Shown: positions 12,610 through 25,779 of the stretch, piece after piece
How positions within the stretch are numbered: the first letter of the stretch is position 1
How the letters are laid out: each line of letters starts with the position of its first letter
DNA from: Metaphire vulgaris
Lineage: Eukaryota > Annelida > Clitellata > Crassiclitellata > Megascolecidae
Assembly: GCA_018105865.1 (NCBI GenBank)
Contig: CM030835.1
Coordinates: 21,713,024-21,777,023, forward strand
Length of the DNA: 64,000 bases
Direction: 5' to 3'
Position numbers and translations under genes: made by a program
Notes under the pieces: model-generated
Databases searched by the model: none
What the model was told of the DNA's origin: nothing
Seen by the model: only the letters and a program-made list of their open reading frames with translations

Positions 12610-12843
12610 TCAAGGAAATACGTTTTTACACCTTGAAAATGTTGGAATTTGACAGTCCTGTGAAGTTACTGTCAACATAAGGCCCAAAAAGCCATGAGGC
12701 AGTGACGTAAACTTCAATGAAAAAGTGGGTGCCAAACCAATATACTGTACTTTTCCCTTCCCTATGGTTAGCCTGTCAAAAAATGGAGACCTGAGCCTAG
12801 AGACATAGCCTAATAGAAGTTTATTCCCATGCCAAAACGACAT
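12610..12843 (-). other. Open frame conserved in all three units, function unknown
   Basis: A 77-codon frame reading ...GYVSRLRSPFFDRLTIGKGK...VTSQDCQIPTF is kept at 23181-23435 and 33382-33615. It starts and ends without clear splice or coding signals. It could be an old transposon-derived coding scrap carried along by the duplication, or an unrecognised exon. Confidence 0.3.
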
Positions 12844-13533
12844 CTAACACACTAAAAAACTCCTGGCTTTGAAAGATATGTAGGCTAATCGGCAAGTCAA
12901 AACTAAATCACAAAATTTCATGTTTAAGGAACATAAATCAGCAAAATAAGATTAACAAATATAGTCAATGGTAAACCGCAAAACACTTCAACACATATAA
13001 TGTCAAAGACAAACATTAATGAAAATGTCCACTGTTCAATGTAACTTCACTCTACGCTTCTTCTTCTCTGAAATCTGTTCTGCTGTCTAATTTAATTTAC
13101 AAGATAGTCAATCTCTGATGTCATTCATCTGTCACTTCACTATCCTCGAACCGCCATTGGTCAAAGGCATTCCCAAACAAGGTTCTCTATGTATTATTAC
13201 CATAAAATTGTCACTGTGATGCATGTAATAAGTAATAAACGCATCACCTGACAATGTTACAAAAGCAAACTCCATTGTTTCATTCAAATGACGTTTCTTA
13301 AGCGCCACTGACTTTGGACCACGCCAATAATAGCCACTGGTACTGGTATTGAAGGCAAATTACAGGTTTCATTCTAGAGAAAACCCATTGAGAGCAATGT
13401 ATTAATATGATATTGACATTCATCAACAATCTGTTCATTATAAGTACGGTACTTCTTACAGGGAAACACAATCTAAAATTACTTTTTACTTTAAGTTATT
13501 TTTTCTTCCAGTGATCATCCAGATTTGGTTAAT

Positions 13534-13537
<4 letters not shown>

Positions 13538-13591
<54 letters not shown>
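13538..13591. repeat. (AAT)n microsatellite
   Basis: Length differs among copies: it is shorter in unit 2 (24113-24142) and similar in unit 3 (34314-34362). Confidence 0.9.
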
Positions 13592-13594
<3 letters not shown>

Positions 13595-14071
13595 TGGGCT
13601 AGTAACGATTAATTTAATTTTAATAGTTGTACACCTCGAAACCAGCAAAGTTACTGTCAAGACAGGACCTGAAACAACCAGTGAAACATCTTAAACAATT
13701 CAGTGCACAGCAGAATATAAAAGTGACCTAAACTCAGGACCAAATCACAAAACTTCATGCAAAGGTATAGAAACCATGAAAATTAGAGAAACAAATTTAG
13801 TGAATGAAAAAACTACAAAACATTTTTATATACTTAATGTAAAAGAAAATTTGTAGAAACTCAAATTCAATTTTTAATAGCAGTTAGTTAGAATTTAGAC
13901 TTTCACTTTAAATGAATTTAAAATCAGCAAAGAAATCTTCACAAAACAAAATCAATTAAATAAAATCAAAAGAACATTCAAAATATTAATTAATCATTTC
14001 AATTCGTCCAAACCATCTCCAACTGATTCCTTTTACTTCATCTGCATTAGGCTCTATTCAAGGCTTATTCC

Positions 14072-15226
14072 TCAGTTCTCGGATGGAAAATCCTTCTTTA
14101 ATATTTCATTGGAAACAATTCCGTGACAATCAGAATGAAAAATCAAATCCTGATATAAATCGTTATCACCAAAGTGAAAAGGACAATGCTTTAGAAAATG
14201 AGTTTCTTCTACAAAAAGTTCATCGCAAAATCCACATCCAAATGGTTTAACAACAAAGCAAGCTTTCTTTTCTTGTTTATTCCTAATCATACCAACAGAT
14301 TTTTCTCCAACATCAATACATTTAAGATCATTCAGCCTAGAAATTTCATAAGATGATTTCGCAGAAATTCTGTGGTGATTAGCACATTGTAGCTTTTGTC
14401 CAGTGTGTATTCTTTGATGCTTCTTCATATCCTGTCTTCGACTGAATTCTCTGCTACAAACATGACATCTGTAAGGTTTCTTTCCATTGTGACTTCTTTC
14501 ATGAACCTTAAGATGACTTAATTGATTAAATGTCTTTGTGCATATTTTACAGACATGTGGCTTCTCCCCAGAATGAATTTCTTCATGAACTTTAAGATGA
14601 TCTTTTCGACAGAATGCCTTTGTGCATATTTCACATACAAATGGTTTCTCTGCCGTATGAATTCTTCCATGAATTTTAAGAACACCTTTTCTACTAAATG
14701 CCCTGTTACATAATTTGCAAATATATGGCTTCTCCCCGGTATGAATTCTTTCATGACGTTTAAGATCTCTTTTTTGATTGAATGCCTTACTGCATGTTTT
14801 ACATATATATGGCTTTTCTCCAGAATGAATTCTTTCATGTGCCTTAAGACAGCCTAACTGGTTGAATGCCTTTGAGCATATTTTACAAACATATGGCTTT
14901 TCTCCGGAATGAATTCTTTCATGAACTTTAAGACTGTGTAAATGACTGAATGTTTTTTCACATATTTTACAAGCATTTGGCTTCTCCCCGGTATGAATTC
15001 TTTCATGACGTTTAAGATCTCTTTTATGATTGAATGCCTTACTGCATGTTTTACTTATATATGGCTTTTCTCCAGAATGAATTCTTTCATGGTCTTTAAG
15101 ATTGCGTAAATGACTGAATGTTTTTTCACATATTTTACAAGCATACGGTTTCCTTCCAGTATGAAGGCTTTCATGAATTTTAAGTGTACTTGTGCAAGTG
15201 AATGTCTTGTCATATATATTTTCCAT
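14072..15226 (-). CDS. C2H2 zinc-finger protein 1 (finger exon)
   Basis: Probable nuclear DNA-binding protein. From the ATG at 15226 the frame has 384 codons. The ATG has a good context (A at -3, G at +4). An in-frame TGA lies six codons upstream and a possible splice acceptor (...TTTGCAG) lies just before the ATG, so this may instead be the last exon of a spliced gene. A degenerate finger lacking CxxC (residues about 4-27) is followed by nine fingers with TGEKP-type linkers (about 28-280) and a tail with one more CxxC...H knuckle near 329. In regular finger 2 the first zinc-binding Cys is Ser (YISKTC), which should cripple that finger; copies 2 and 3 keep Cys. No KRAB, SCAN or BTB domain is in view. 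Predicted contact residues (-1,2,3,6) equal those of copy 2. Confidence 0.85.
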   Translation of the reverse strand: MENIYDKTFTCTSTLKIHESLHTGRKPYACKICEKTFSHLRNLKDHERIHSGEKPYISKTCSKAFNHKRDLKRHERIHTGEKPNACKICEKTFSHLHSLKVHERIHSGEKPYVCKICSKAFNQLGCLKAHERIHSGEKPYICKTCSKAFNQKRDLKRHERIHTGEKPYICKLCNRAFSRKGVLKIHGRIHTAEKPFVCEICTKAFCRKDHLKVHEEIHSGEKPHVCKICTKTFNQLSHLKVHERSHNGKKPYRCHVCSREFSRRQDMKKHQRIHTGQKLQCANHHRISAKSSYEISRLNDLKCIDVGEKSVGMIRNKQEKKACFVVKPFGCGFCDELFVEETHFLKHCPFHFGDNDLYQDLIFHSDCHGIVSNEILKKDFPSEN

Positions 15227-15984
15227 TCTCTGCAAAGTTCACTGAACAGTTGTGTATATCTCAGTAAAAAATTCAATGAAACAAAGTTTTCATTCAAAAG
15301 ATTTCTTTCAAGAATGCTTCCTGCAAATGCAAATATAGAAAAACATAAGACATTTTGACGTGCTTTAAGAGAAAAGAGGAATACTGAGATTACAATAGAG
15401 AATCAATGTAACTGTAAACAATTTGATATAGAATCAAATTGTAATCACTTCTTTGGATGAATTTAAGCATATATTACGTAATGTAGTGTAACACAATATT
15501 TATATAGCACCTTTTCTGAAGAATCACTCACCGCATGACAATAAAGAGAACAGTTTAAGCTGTTTCAAAGAGATGGCCATGGAATCAACAGTTGCTAAAT
15601 TATGTATTCTGGGGTGAAGAGAATTCCAGAGCAACTGAGTCAACTGTTGTCAAAACCTTGTTTAAATGGAATATTAAAAGGTTCAAAATGGCGCCCAAGG
15701 CAAAACACTCATTGGTTACTCCTCCAATGATGAATCAGTCAAAAAGTTTAAGATGGCAAAACTATTAATCTCAGTGACATGATTAATACCATAATCTGTT
15801 TTTGCAATCTGTTGCTGAGATTGTCACTTTTGAATTAATATCTGTCATTTTTGTGTTCGGATTAATATTTTAGTTCAAAATGCTTCATGGTTCCTTAATT
15901 AGAGCACACATCTTCCTTCATCTGTTATTAAATGATCAACAATGCAGTCATTTCTTCCCTATCTTAGATGACCAAGAGACTTTT

Positions 15985-16056
15985 TCGGCACTAGGGTTAG
16001 GGTTAGGATTGATGACCAGGTAGATGACCAGATGTCCAAATCATGACCTGGTCATC
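15985..16056. repeat. Short TTAGGG run with 11-bp inverted repeat
   Basis: TAGGGTTAGGGTTAGG is followed by GATGACCAGGT (16011-16021) and, 24 bases later, its perfect reverse complement (16046-16056). The inverted repeat is preserved in units 2 and 3. It may be the fold of an RNA or the remains of a small element. Confidence 0.6.
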
Positions 16057-17727
16057 AAATTCTGGTCACCAGATGAGTTCTATGTCTGTAATATCTTCAA
16101 TTTCTAGATGTTTCCTCAAACAGCCATTACTGACTAAATTAATTAATTGTTCTCTTTTCTGTTTTCTCTAGATTTCATTTCCCACACTATTTGGATCATG
16201 CTTCCTCATCCACAGTTTCCACACATGTCAACTTTCTTGTCCTTACCAATTATTCAAAATATAAACAGCATTTCTCTGAAATGCAACATGCACTTTTTCA
16301 CAAAATTCAGTGCATCAGCACTCTTATCACACAGGAAGACCACAGGAGCTGCCCACTATTTGGCATTGAGTGACAGGTTGACATGAGAACACTGAAGTTA
16401 AGCATGTTGAGAATGGTAAATTAGGACAATGGAGAAAGAACAGTGTTCATGTAAAGAATTCTTGAATGCAGTGACAAGGAAGATTCAGAAGTTGACCAAT
16501 GTATAACAGGATCAGCATGGAGAGCAAAGTGAAATAGCATTATACCTTATACAGGCTTCAACTCATCCTATCACAATTGTTTATATGTGAGGTAGATAAC
16601 TTATTGAGCATCCCTCATATACAGTATTTTGAAAGTAACTGTTTGAAAAAGCCACATAACATATAAACAAAATGTTTACATAAATTAGGTTTTTAGATAG
16701 ATTATGGCATATCTTTTGACAATACTTAACTTTAGAAGATGTTTATTTCCCTCACAGTTGGGAAACAGAAAATAACATATTGTAAACAAATATAGCAAAA
16801 ATGAAATACTAGGGAGAACTCTTTAAAGTAGCAATTAAAACTGAAAAAGGTGATATTGCTTTCATACTCAATAGACTCTAGCAATCAGTAAAACACAAAG
16901 ATTACTCTGTTATTGTGTCAATTCAATGTGCATATTATTCACATCAAAATCTGTCACTGAGATCTATCACTTTCAATAGGTTTCATTTACTTGTTTAAAT
17001 AGTAATGCAGCAATGCACACCATCAGAGAACTAATCACACCTAACTCTGCATCCATTAAACAATGAATAAGTGAATTCAGAAAATGCCAACAAAGGAAAC
17101 TTATGGACTGAAATGTCTGAGTTTAAAAAACCAGAAGAAAGCAGTAGATTGAGATTATTACATAGGATATTTTCATTATTTCAAATACAGAACTTATTCA
17201 AATACAATTTCCTCATCATGCTATTTGTTTTCAAAAGACCCACTGACTACTTTGTTTTTGCATTGAGGCATCATCTGCAGTAAAAGTCATCTAACACTTC
17301 TTAATACCCATGCAGAAGTTCCTATTAAAGTCAGTCAAAATTCCAAAATACCTATTACTGGTATAAAGAGAACTTTGCTAACACAACTTCCAGTTCTAGT
17401 GTCTATGTAGCACAGGTATTAATTCCATAATTAAACCCTACAATATGTCCCAATGTATGGTGACAGAAAAATTCAAAATTTACTCTTCCTCATCATTCTT
17501 CATTCGATATTCTTTTTCTTTTTCATTTCAACGCATATTAAGAATAAATTGCTAAGACAAAGTGTCACTGAACCAGGAAAGAAGTTTGCAACTAAACCCT
17601 TCTGGCTAATATAAAGTTTGACCAAAGCCACACTATTGTTAAAAGGTGATTCTAATTAAACAAATGAGGCCTCAGTTAAACCACATAAAATAACATGACA
17701 GAGAAGTTGCATTAATTTACTTAAAGT

Positions 17728-18139
17728 TCAGATGACCATTTGGTTGAGAGGGTGAAGCAGGACAAACTTTGGGACACGTTGCCATAGAGCAGTAACATTT
17801 ACAGATATCAAAGGCAGCAGCCTTAGCATTATGCGTCTTAGTTGCTTAAAGTAAGATTTACAGATATTTTGTGACTTTGTGGCCATGAAATAGCACTGAT
17901 TGCTAAAGCCATTGACCAAGTAACAGTCTGATAATAATAACTGCAACATGGAGGTGTTTGAAGCACAAAGCAAATAATAACTTGATGACACAACACAACA
18001 AATTTTTCGGTTCTTCATGATTTTCAACACTTGGGTGCTGGACATGAGTGGATAGTTGCTTAAATTGTTGTTGCAATGGAAGAGGAACCCCATAGTTTTC
18101 AGTTACGGTTACAGTCTTACATATGCTAGCATTTAACAC
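17728..18139 (-). other. Overlapping open frames conserved between units, unassigned
   Basis: Two overlapping minus-strand frames (one with ...ICKTVTVTENYGVPLPLQQQ) are almost unchanged in unit 2 (28213-28624). In unit 3 an extra T in a T-run shifts the frame after the HEEPK phrase. Neither begins with a well-placed ATG. A 5' exon of the zinc-finger gene was considered, but no splice site supports it strongly. Confidence 0.2.
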
Positions 18140-18897
18140 CAGGAGATTGTGATTATCTGAGCATTAGACTAATCACTTGTTGTATTACCCTATTAAACGA
18201 AAGAGAATTATAAGACTACGTCTCTTGCAAGCAGAACACATTTTCTTATAATATACTTAACTTTTTAGCATACTTTTTAAAACAACTAAAATTCTCCTCT
18301 TCATCGATAGTCAATAATCGCTGCGGGGGCGTTTCTGAGTGATTCTTCCGAAGAGGCGCTATACAAATATTCTGTAATATTACATCACATTACTAAATGC
18401 TACAACATGATCAAATGCTTTGAGAACGTTGTGCAAATAAATGTGCAAACATTATATTCAAAATAAAATAAATTCTATGCAATAATAGAATCCTAGTGTC
18501 TCGTTTCAAAATCCAATCCACAAACGCTGAACGTAAGAAATAGTACAGCGCCACATAAATTTGTTCCTTTAATAGCTTCAGTAATATGCATCGCACAGTC
18601 AAAACATAACAGCCTATTAAAACACTTGATTCGACAATTTTCCAGATAAAAACGATATCTATATTGGAGCTGAACAAATCTTGCATAAATTTATTACAAA
18701 TCTTACATAAATTTGTTGCCAATTTTGAGATTACCTCTTAAAATCAGTTTTCTATAAACGCACGAAATCCTTTGTCTCGCATATAAAATGGCGCACATCA
18801 GAATAGTTCCTAACTATGCACAAAGCTGGACAGGATGACCTTTGAATAGGCCTATAATGCCCTATATTATTAGTTTTATAAGGTTCCTTCGTTTATT

Positions 18898-19147
<250 letters not shown>

Positions 19148-20969
19148 GCTATCCAACGTAGTGTGGGGCAATTTACATATCGAATAAAATTTGAATTTGC
19201 AGCAGACAATAACTTTGTTACACTGGCTATAAAAATCCAAGAAGCGAGGAGAAACATTGGCCAATCGTCAGCGCCGTTGAACGATAAGTTAGAGAGCTTA
19301 TCTATAACTGTCTATCTTACCTCTGCACAATGCTATCAATTGAAACACAGCAGTGACCGCGACGAAGATCATTAGCCAACGGATTGCGAGGATTCCTTTC
19401 GCTATTTCAGATTCTATTCACTCGGACTGAATGAGCTGTCTACACTCAACACAAATGACTCATGTGCAGCAACAGCCATTGTGATTTCTTATTTCTTAGA
19501 AATATCGAGAACTGCTCTTATGCAAAATTGTATCTGTGAATTTGAAAATTAAACTGCGCGCATTAGAATTTCAAATCGACTGAACGCGAACTTCGCATGT
19601 AGCCACCGCAGATAATGGGTGCAGATAGATCAAGATACAGCTGAGATAACCAGGTGAGCACGCATTCCATTAAGTGCTAATACATTTACACTGTATGATT
19701 GACATTTCATTTTGATTATTTCGGATAGTATTTCTGCAAATTTGTAAAAATATGAATTAGTTAGTGTGCAATTTGTTTTGTCTTACAGATATCTTAACTC
19801 TTTCGAAGCGTTTCCTATCATCTGCAATTATTCTTATATCCAATTTTCATACGTTCATAAGAGCGTAATAGACCTACTATGATAAAAGTCAGTTTTCGAA
19901 CAACATGGTATGCTTAGCATTTGCGATTTAACACTGATGTCGTCAAAAGGTCTCATAATAGAAGAAACCGATGTGAGATATTCTCAGATGTTTACAATCC
20001 TCTATGGCAGAATGTTGGAGTTATTGTTTAATTGTAAATATATCATTGGACTAAACTTGACGTATCTTATAGTTATCCCAACCTCTGTCTTTGGGATCGT
20101 CCAATGCCGTGGTCTTCAAAGTTCGACCCGCCAAGGACTTTAATCCGGCCCGCGGCAAGAAATAAGTAACATGCGAAAATCTATTAAGCAATATACGGAT
20201 ATCTTTTTCCCCTAACACTAACCCTACATACAATGGGCAGTATCTCCCCTAAAATTGGAAAGTGGATAAGATATCTTGTATATTGCACATCAGTGTTGTC
20301 AGATTGGCTAGTTTACACCCAAATTGGGCTAGTTTACAAAAATTTTGGCGGCAATTTTTCATGTGCGATTTCTTTGGCTATGTTTGGCTATTTTTAGGTT
20401 GCTGGACTCTGACCGGTCGTAGTCACCTCACCCAGAACGGAAATGTTTGAAAACCTCTCTCTGATCAAGGGCGTACAATTGCGTCAACATGGCTTATAAT
20501 ATCTTCTTATGGTTTTACAAATGTAATAGGACTAACTTTCTTGACAGAAATTCGGCAATGTAACCTATTTTATTTTAGAATTGGAATCGTATCTCTCCTA
20601 AACGAAAACATGCCGATTGAAATTGGAAATTATTTTGGGTTGTTTCGCTCTTGAAACGCGATATTAAGAAACAGGATGAAAGTAAATTACCTCAGAATAC
20701 AGTAGTAGTGGTAGTAGTCAGCTCGTGGCTCTCACACCCTGCGTTGACTGAACTCCTGTTGATAAGGATTGCATTACAGCCTCTCTTCTTAAATACCCTT
20801 TTTAGGAAAGAACTAAACGAAAACATTTTACTGAAAATATAGATGTTCTCGTTATCTTCGGGCTGCCACGAAAATAAATCGTTAATAAATCGCAATGTTT
20901 TTGCACTCTGACATTTCTTGTAACTTTGACAGAAATGTTTTTCTGAAATTTTGACATTTACAAATCGAT

Positions 20970-21131
20970 GTCATGTCATGAAGCCGTCTTCGCTATATAT
21001 GCGAAGGTTGGCTGCAACGCTGAACAATAATTTTCCACTGGTCCCTTTTTTAGCTGCTTCCATTAGTGGAGCTCCTTAATTGAATTCATATTAGTCCATG
21101 TCGTAATGTTATCTATCCAGCTACATTTCAC
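20970..21131 (-). mobile_element. LINE 3'-end insertion with 12-bp target duplication
   Basis: TTACAAATCGAT occurs at 20958-20969 and 21132-21143. Unit 1 has a single copy of this target (8286-8297) and no insert. The minus strand of the insert reads GWIDNITTWTNM... and ends in SEDGF-like words, as in the terminal coding part of RTE/CR1-type LINEs. The insert includes the hairpin CTTCGC-TATATAT-GCGAAG. Confidence 0.8.
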
Positions 21132-21782
21132 TTACAAATCGATTGTCGATTAAATTCTATTAGGCTTTAATGTCACATAGAGATATTTGTTTTCGTGTCG
21201 TAACAAAAGCATTAAATCATGACTGAGCATCTTTTCTGGATGAAGTAGGCCCTATTTATTGCTCGTGGTTTGATGCATTAAAATTATGTTTTAAAGAATA
21301 ATTCAAATATTCAAATCTGCTGCCGATAAATTGCTTTTATAATGTCTTGCAGAAATATTTGTTTTCATGTCATAACAAAATCTATAAATTATGTCTGAAC
21401 ATCTGTTAGTACTTGAGTATTGCCATGCTCTTGTACATTTGAACTGCTATGTTATAAGAATAATTATTCGTCTTTTCCATGTTAGTCTAAATGCCTATCT
21501 AGACGGAGGTTGTAGGCCTATAATTGTCTGTTGTTCACAGCGGTCGTTACCTATTAATCATTCTATTGCTTCTATTCGCAACAACATGACCAAGATAGAC
21601 ACGTAGGCCTAATGAAGTGTAATGTAGCATTTGCATAGCGCCTCTTATACTTCTACTCAGAGGCCATCCAAGCTTTGGAGTCGCAAGATAAAATAGTAAT
21701 GTTTTAGCATTCGCATCATTGAACATAGGCCTATATAGCGAAGAGTGAGAAGTGAGGCCAGAATGGATGGGGCAACACATTC

Positions 21783-21859
<77 letters not shown>

Positions 21860-22040
21860 AGAGAGAGAGAGAGAGTCAGACAGACAGAGACAGAGAGAAA
21901 GAGAGACAGACAGATAGACAGAGATACAGAGAAAGAAAGACAGAGACAGACAAATAGATAGATACAGAGACAAAGACAGAGACATACAGACAGAAAGAGA
22001 TAGAGAGATACAGAGAGAATGAGTGCGAGAGAGACAGATA
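21783..22040. repeat. (GA)n / (GACA)n microsatellite, expanded in unit 2
   Basis: Counterpart of 9074-9310. The frames in it are artefacts. Confidence 0.95.
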
Positions 22041-22327
22041 AAGAGACTGTAAGCGTGCTTTTTTGTGTAATCTGGGAGGAAGTTCCAAATTAAGTGACTG
22101 GACCACTCGTGGAAATGACCTGTCCTGAAAGACTGCTCCCATGACATGACTTGTAATAGGGGACTTAGTCCTATAATAATAATGTAAAATAACTATTACA
22201 TTAGCATCCGTGACAGGCGTGGCGGACTGGTAGTTAAGTCTTTCTGTTACACTAAAGACTGAAGCTGTTTGAGCTGTTGAAATGGTAGGCCTAATCTACT
22301 GAAGATGTTTGTAATTGTGTCTAGATT

Positions 22328-22669
22328 AGAGGGTCAACCCGCGACCCGCATGCGGCCCGCCAGCAGCTAATTGGTGGCCCGCAGAGATCTTTCTGAAAGA
22401 AATTGTATTGGTCCAATTAAATGTTATGCATACAATATTATTCAGTTGTTAATAAGACTCTTAGTTCCTGTGTGTAAGTAAGTAAAATAGTAAATTACTT
22501 TTGAGCTATTGTTTAATTGTAACTGTTACCAGTAATTACCATTACGTGACTGCAGTGATTGTCACTTCTGTTGAAAACAATGTACATAAAGGTAATGAAG
22601 ATTGCGTCCCTGCGCATGTTGATAAAAATCTGTAATGGACCCTTGTCATAAAAGGCTGACCACCCCTGA
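22328..22669. mobile_element. hAT-type MITE, unit 2 copy
   Basis: Uninterrupted copy of the element at 9549-12096, with the TCTAGATT direct repeat at 22320-22327 and 22670-22677. It gives the empty-site sequence for the LINE insertion in unit 1. Confidence 0.8.
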
Positions 22670-23180
22670 TCTAGATTAATAATTAATTCAAGAGGAAATT
22701 ACTTAATAGATTCACTTGCTAGTTTCCTGTTTTAGTGTTTGATTTGTTAAATTTTCAGGCGTTGAACTGACGTCAGCCTTTGAGTGAAGACATCATAGGA
22801 GCTGTTAGACTGTCAGTTGCTATATTCACTTTGACAAAGATTCAAGAATTACAGACAATTTAGAAGACAAAAACATCTACATGTGACTCTTCCAAACATG
22901 GCTTTGCATGGTATTCTCTTATTATCCATTATGTTGACATGTACAAAGAATGCTATATTATTTGCCATATTTATTAATAATTTAATATTCTTTATCGAAG
23001 TGGGTTCATTACTTGGGTTTCTACTGGTGTTTTCATAATTAAATAGAGTTGTCAATTGATATTTAGTTATCGTCTTTTTAACTTTAAACGGATGATTGAT
23101 AGCCATCGTTAGGTGATGAGCATTGTCATAATGAACTTGTTAGACTGGACAGTTGTAAGTTTCTTGACTGCATAAAGCAT

Positions 23181-23435
23181 TTATATCAAGAAAACACGTT
23201 TATTACACCTCAAACATATTGGAATCTGACAGTCCTGTGAAGTTACTGTCAACACAAGGCCCAAAACGCCAAGAGGCATTGACGTAAACTTGGACGAAAA
23301 AGTGGGAGCCAAACCAATATACTGTAATTTTCCCTTCCCTGTGGTTAGCCTGTCAAAAAATGGAGACCTGAGCCTAGAGACATAGCCTAATAGAAGTTTA
23401 TGCCCATGCCAAAGGGACACCCAAAACAAACTCAA
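23181..23435 (-). other. Conserved unit frame, copy 2
   Basis: Counterpart of 12610-12843, with several substitutions and a different start. Function unknown; possibly a transposon scrap. Confidence 0.25.
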
Positions 23436-24111
23436 AACCTCTGGGCTCTCAAAAATATGTAATCAGCAACTCAAAACTAAATCACAAAATTTAATGTTAA
23501 GGAACATAAATCAGCAAAATAAGATTAACAAATTTAGTCAATAAAATACCACAAAACACTTCAACACAAATAATGTCAAAGAAAAACATTAATGAAAATG
23601 TCCACTGTTCAATGTAACCTCACATTCTGCTTCTTCTTCTCTGAAATCTGCTCGGCTGTCTAATTTAATTTGCAAGAGTCAATCTCTGACGTCATTCATC
23701 ACTCACTTTATTATCCTCGAACCGTCATTGGTCAAAGGCATTCCCAAACAAGGTCCTCTATGTATTATTACCATAAAATTGTCACTGTGATGCATGTAAT
23801 AAGTAATAAACGCATCACCTGACAATGTTACAAAAGCAAACTCCATAATTGTTTCATTCAAATGACGTTTCTTAAGTGCCACTGACTTTGGACCACGCCA
23901 ATAATAGCCACTGGAACTGGTATTGAAGGCAAATTACAGGTTTCATTCTAGAGAAAACCCATTGGAGAGCAATGTATTAATATGATATTGACATTCATCA
24001 ACAATCTGTTCATTATAAGTACCGGTACTTCTTACAGGGAAACACAATCTAAAACTACTTTTTTACTTTAAGTTATTTTTTCTTCCAGTGATCATCCAGA
24101 TTTGGTTAATT

Positions 24112-24145
<34 letters not shown>

Positions 24146-24624
24146 TGGGCTAGTAACGATTAATTTAATTTTAATAGTTGTACACCTCGGAACCAGCAAA
24201 GTTACTGTCAAGACAGGACCTGAAACAACCAGTGAAACATCTTAAACAATTCAGTGCACAGCAGAATATAAAAGTGACCTAAACTCAGGACCAAATCACA
24301 AAACTTCATGCAAAGGTATAGAAACCATGAAAATTAGAGAAACAAATTTAGTCAATGAAAAAAACTACAAAACATTCTGATATACTTAACGTAAAAGAAA
24401 ATTTGTAGAAACTCAAATTCAATTTTTAAATAGCAGTTAGTTAGAATTTAGACTTTCACTTTAATTGAATTTGAAATCAGCAAAGAAATCTTCACAAAAC
24501 AAAATCAATTAAATAAAATCAAAAGAACATTCAAAATATTATTTAATCATTTCAATTTGTCCAAACCATCTCCAACTGTTCCCTCTTACTTCATCTGCAT
24601 TAGGCTCTATTCAAGGCTTATTCC

Positions 24625-25779
24625 TCAGTTCTCGGATGGAAAATCCTTCTTTAATATTTCATTGGAAACAATTCCGTGACAATCAGAATGAAAAATCAAA
24701 TCCTGATATAAATCGTTATCACCAAAGTGAAAAGGACAATGCTTTAGAAAATGAGTTTCTTCTACAAAAAGTTCATCGCAAAATCCACATCCAAATGGTT
24801 TAACAACAAAGCAAGCTTTCTTTTCTTGTTTATTCCTAATCATACCAACAGATTTTTCTCCAACATCAATACATTTAAGATCATTCAGCCTAGAAATTTC
24901 ATAAGATGATTTCGCAGAAATTCTGTGGTGATTAGCACATTGTAGCTTTTGTCCAGAGTGTATTCTGTGATGCTTCTTCATATCCTGTCTTCGACTGAAT
25001 GCTCTGCTACAAACATGACATCTGTAAGGTTTCTTTCCATTGTGACTTCTTTCATGAACCTTAAGATGACTTAATTGATTAAATGTCTTTGTGCATATTT
25101 TACAGACATGTGGCTTCTCCCCAGAATGAATTTCTTCATGAACTTTAAGATGATCTTTTCGACAGAATGCCTTTGTGCATATTTCACATACAAATGGTTT
25201 CTCTGCCGTATGAATTCTTCCATGAATTTTAAGAACACCTTTTCTACTAAATGCCCTGTTACATAATTTGCAAATATATGGCTTCTCCCCAGTATGAATT
25301 CTTTCATGACGTTTAAGATCTCTTTTTTGATTGAATGCCTTACTGCATGTTTTACATATATATGGCTTTTCTCCAGAATGAATTCTTTCATGTGCCTTAA
25401 GACAGCCTAACTGGTTGAATGCCTTTGAGCATATTTTACAAACATATGGCTTTTCTCCGGAATGAATTCTTTCATGAACTTTAAGACTGTGTAAATGACT
25501 GAATGTTTTTTCACATATTTTACAAGCATTTGGCTTCTCCCCGGTATGAATTCTTTCATGACGTTTAAGATCTCTTTTATGATTGAATGCCTTACTGCAT
25601 GTTTTACATATATATGGCTTTTCTCCAGAATGAATTCTTTCATGGTCTTTAAGATTGCGTAAATGACTGAATGTTTTTTCACATATTTTACAAGCATACG
25701 GTTTCCTTCCAGTATGAAGGCTTTCATGAATTTTAAGTGTATTTGTGCAAGTGAATGTCTTGCCATATATAGTTTCCAT
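24625..25779 (-). CDS. C2H2 zinc-finger protein 2 (finger exon)
   Basis: Near-identical paralogue of gene 1: 384 codons from the ATG, the same degenerate first finger, nine regular fingers and the same C-terminal knuckle. Visible differences are few (about seven residues): METIYGK for MENIYDK, T to N at residue 13, Cys restored in regular finger 2, and CSRAF...HHRIHSGQ in finger 9. All nine regular fingers therefore have complete C2H2 sets. Contact residues by finger (-1,2,3,6): HRND, HRDR, HHSV, QGCA, QRDR, RGVI, RDHV, QSHV, RQDK. This is likely the better preserved member of the pair. Role inferred: sequence-specific nuclear DNA binding; target unknown. Confidence 0.9.
   Translation of the reverse strand: METIYGKTFTCTNTLKIHESLHTGRKPYACKICEKTFSHLRNLKDHERIHSGEKPYICKTCSKAFNHKRDLKRHERIHTGEKPNACKICEKTFSHLHSLKVHERIHSGEKPYVCKICSKAFNQLGCLKAHERIHSGEKPYICKTCSKAFNQKRDLKRHERIHTGEKPYICKLCNRAFSRKGVLKIHGRIHTAEKPFVCEICTKAFCRKDHLKVHEEIHSGEKPHVCKICTKTFNQLSHLKVHERSHNGKKPYRCHVCSRAFSRRQDMKKHHRIHSGQKLQCANHHRISAKSSYEISRLNDLKCIDVGEKSVGMIRNKQEKKACFVVKPFGCGFCDELFVEETHFLKHCPFHFGDNDLYQDLIFHSDCHGIVSNEILKKDFPSEN

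Noticed and set aside
14518..15358. Antisense and shifted frames over the zinc-finger exons (also 25071-25911, 35166-36323)
   Set aside because: They are shadows of the repeated 84-base finger unit; only one frame gives C2H2 fingers.
15985..16005. Interstitial telomere or chromosome fusion point
   Set aside because: Only two and a half TTAGGG units, copied with each duplication unit; far too short.
17071..17283. Plus-strand 70-codon frame shared with unit 3 (37841-38074)
   Set aside because: It is disrupted in unit 2, has no domain, and high identity is expected from recent duplication.
20651..20842. Plus-strand frame with SSWLSHPALTELL text in all units
   Set aside because: It is interrupted or altered in each copy and resembles a transposon scrap; not supportable as a gene.
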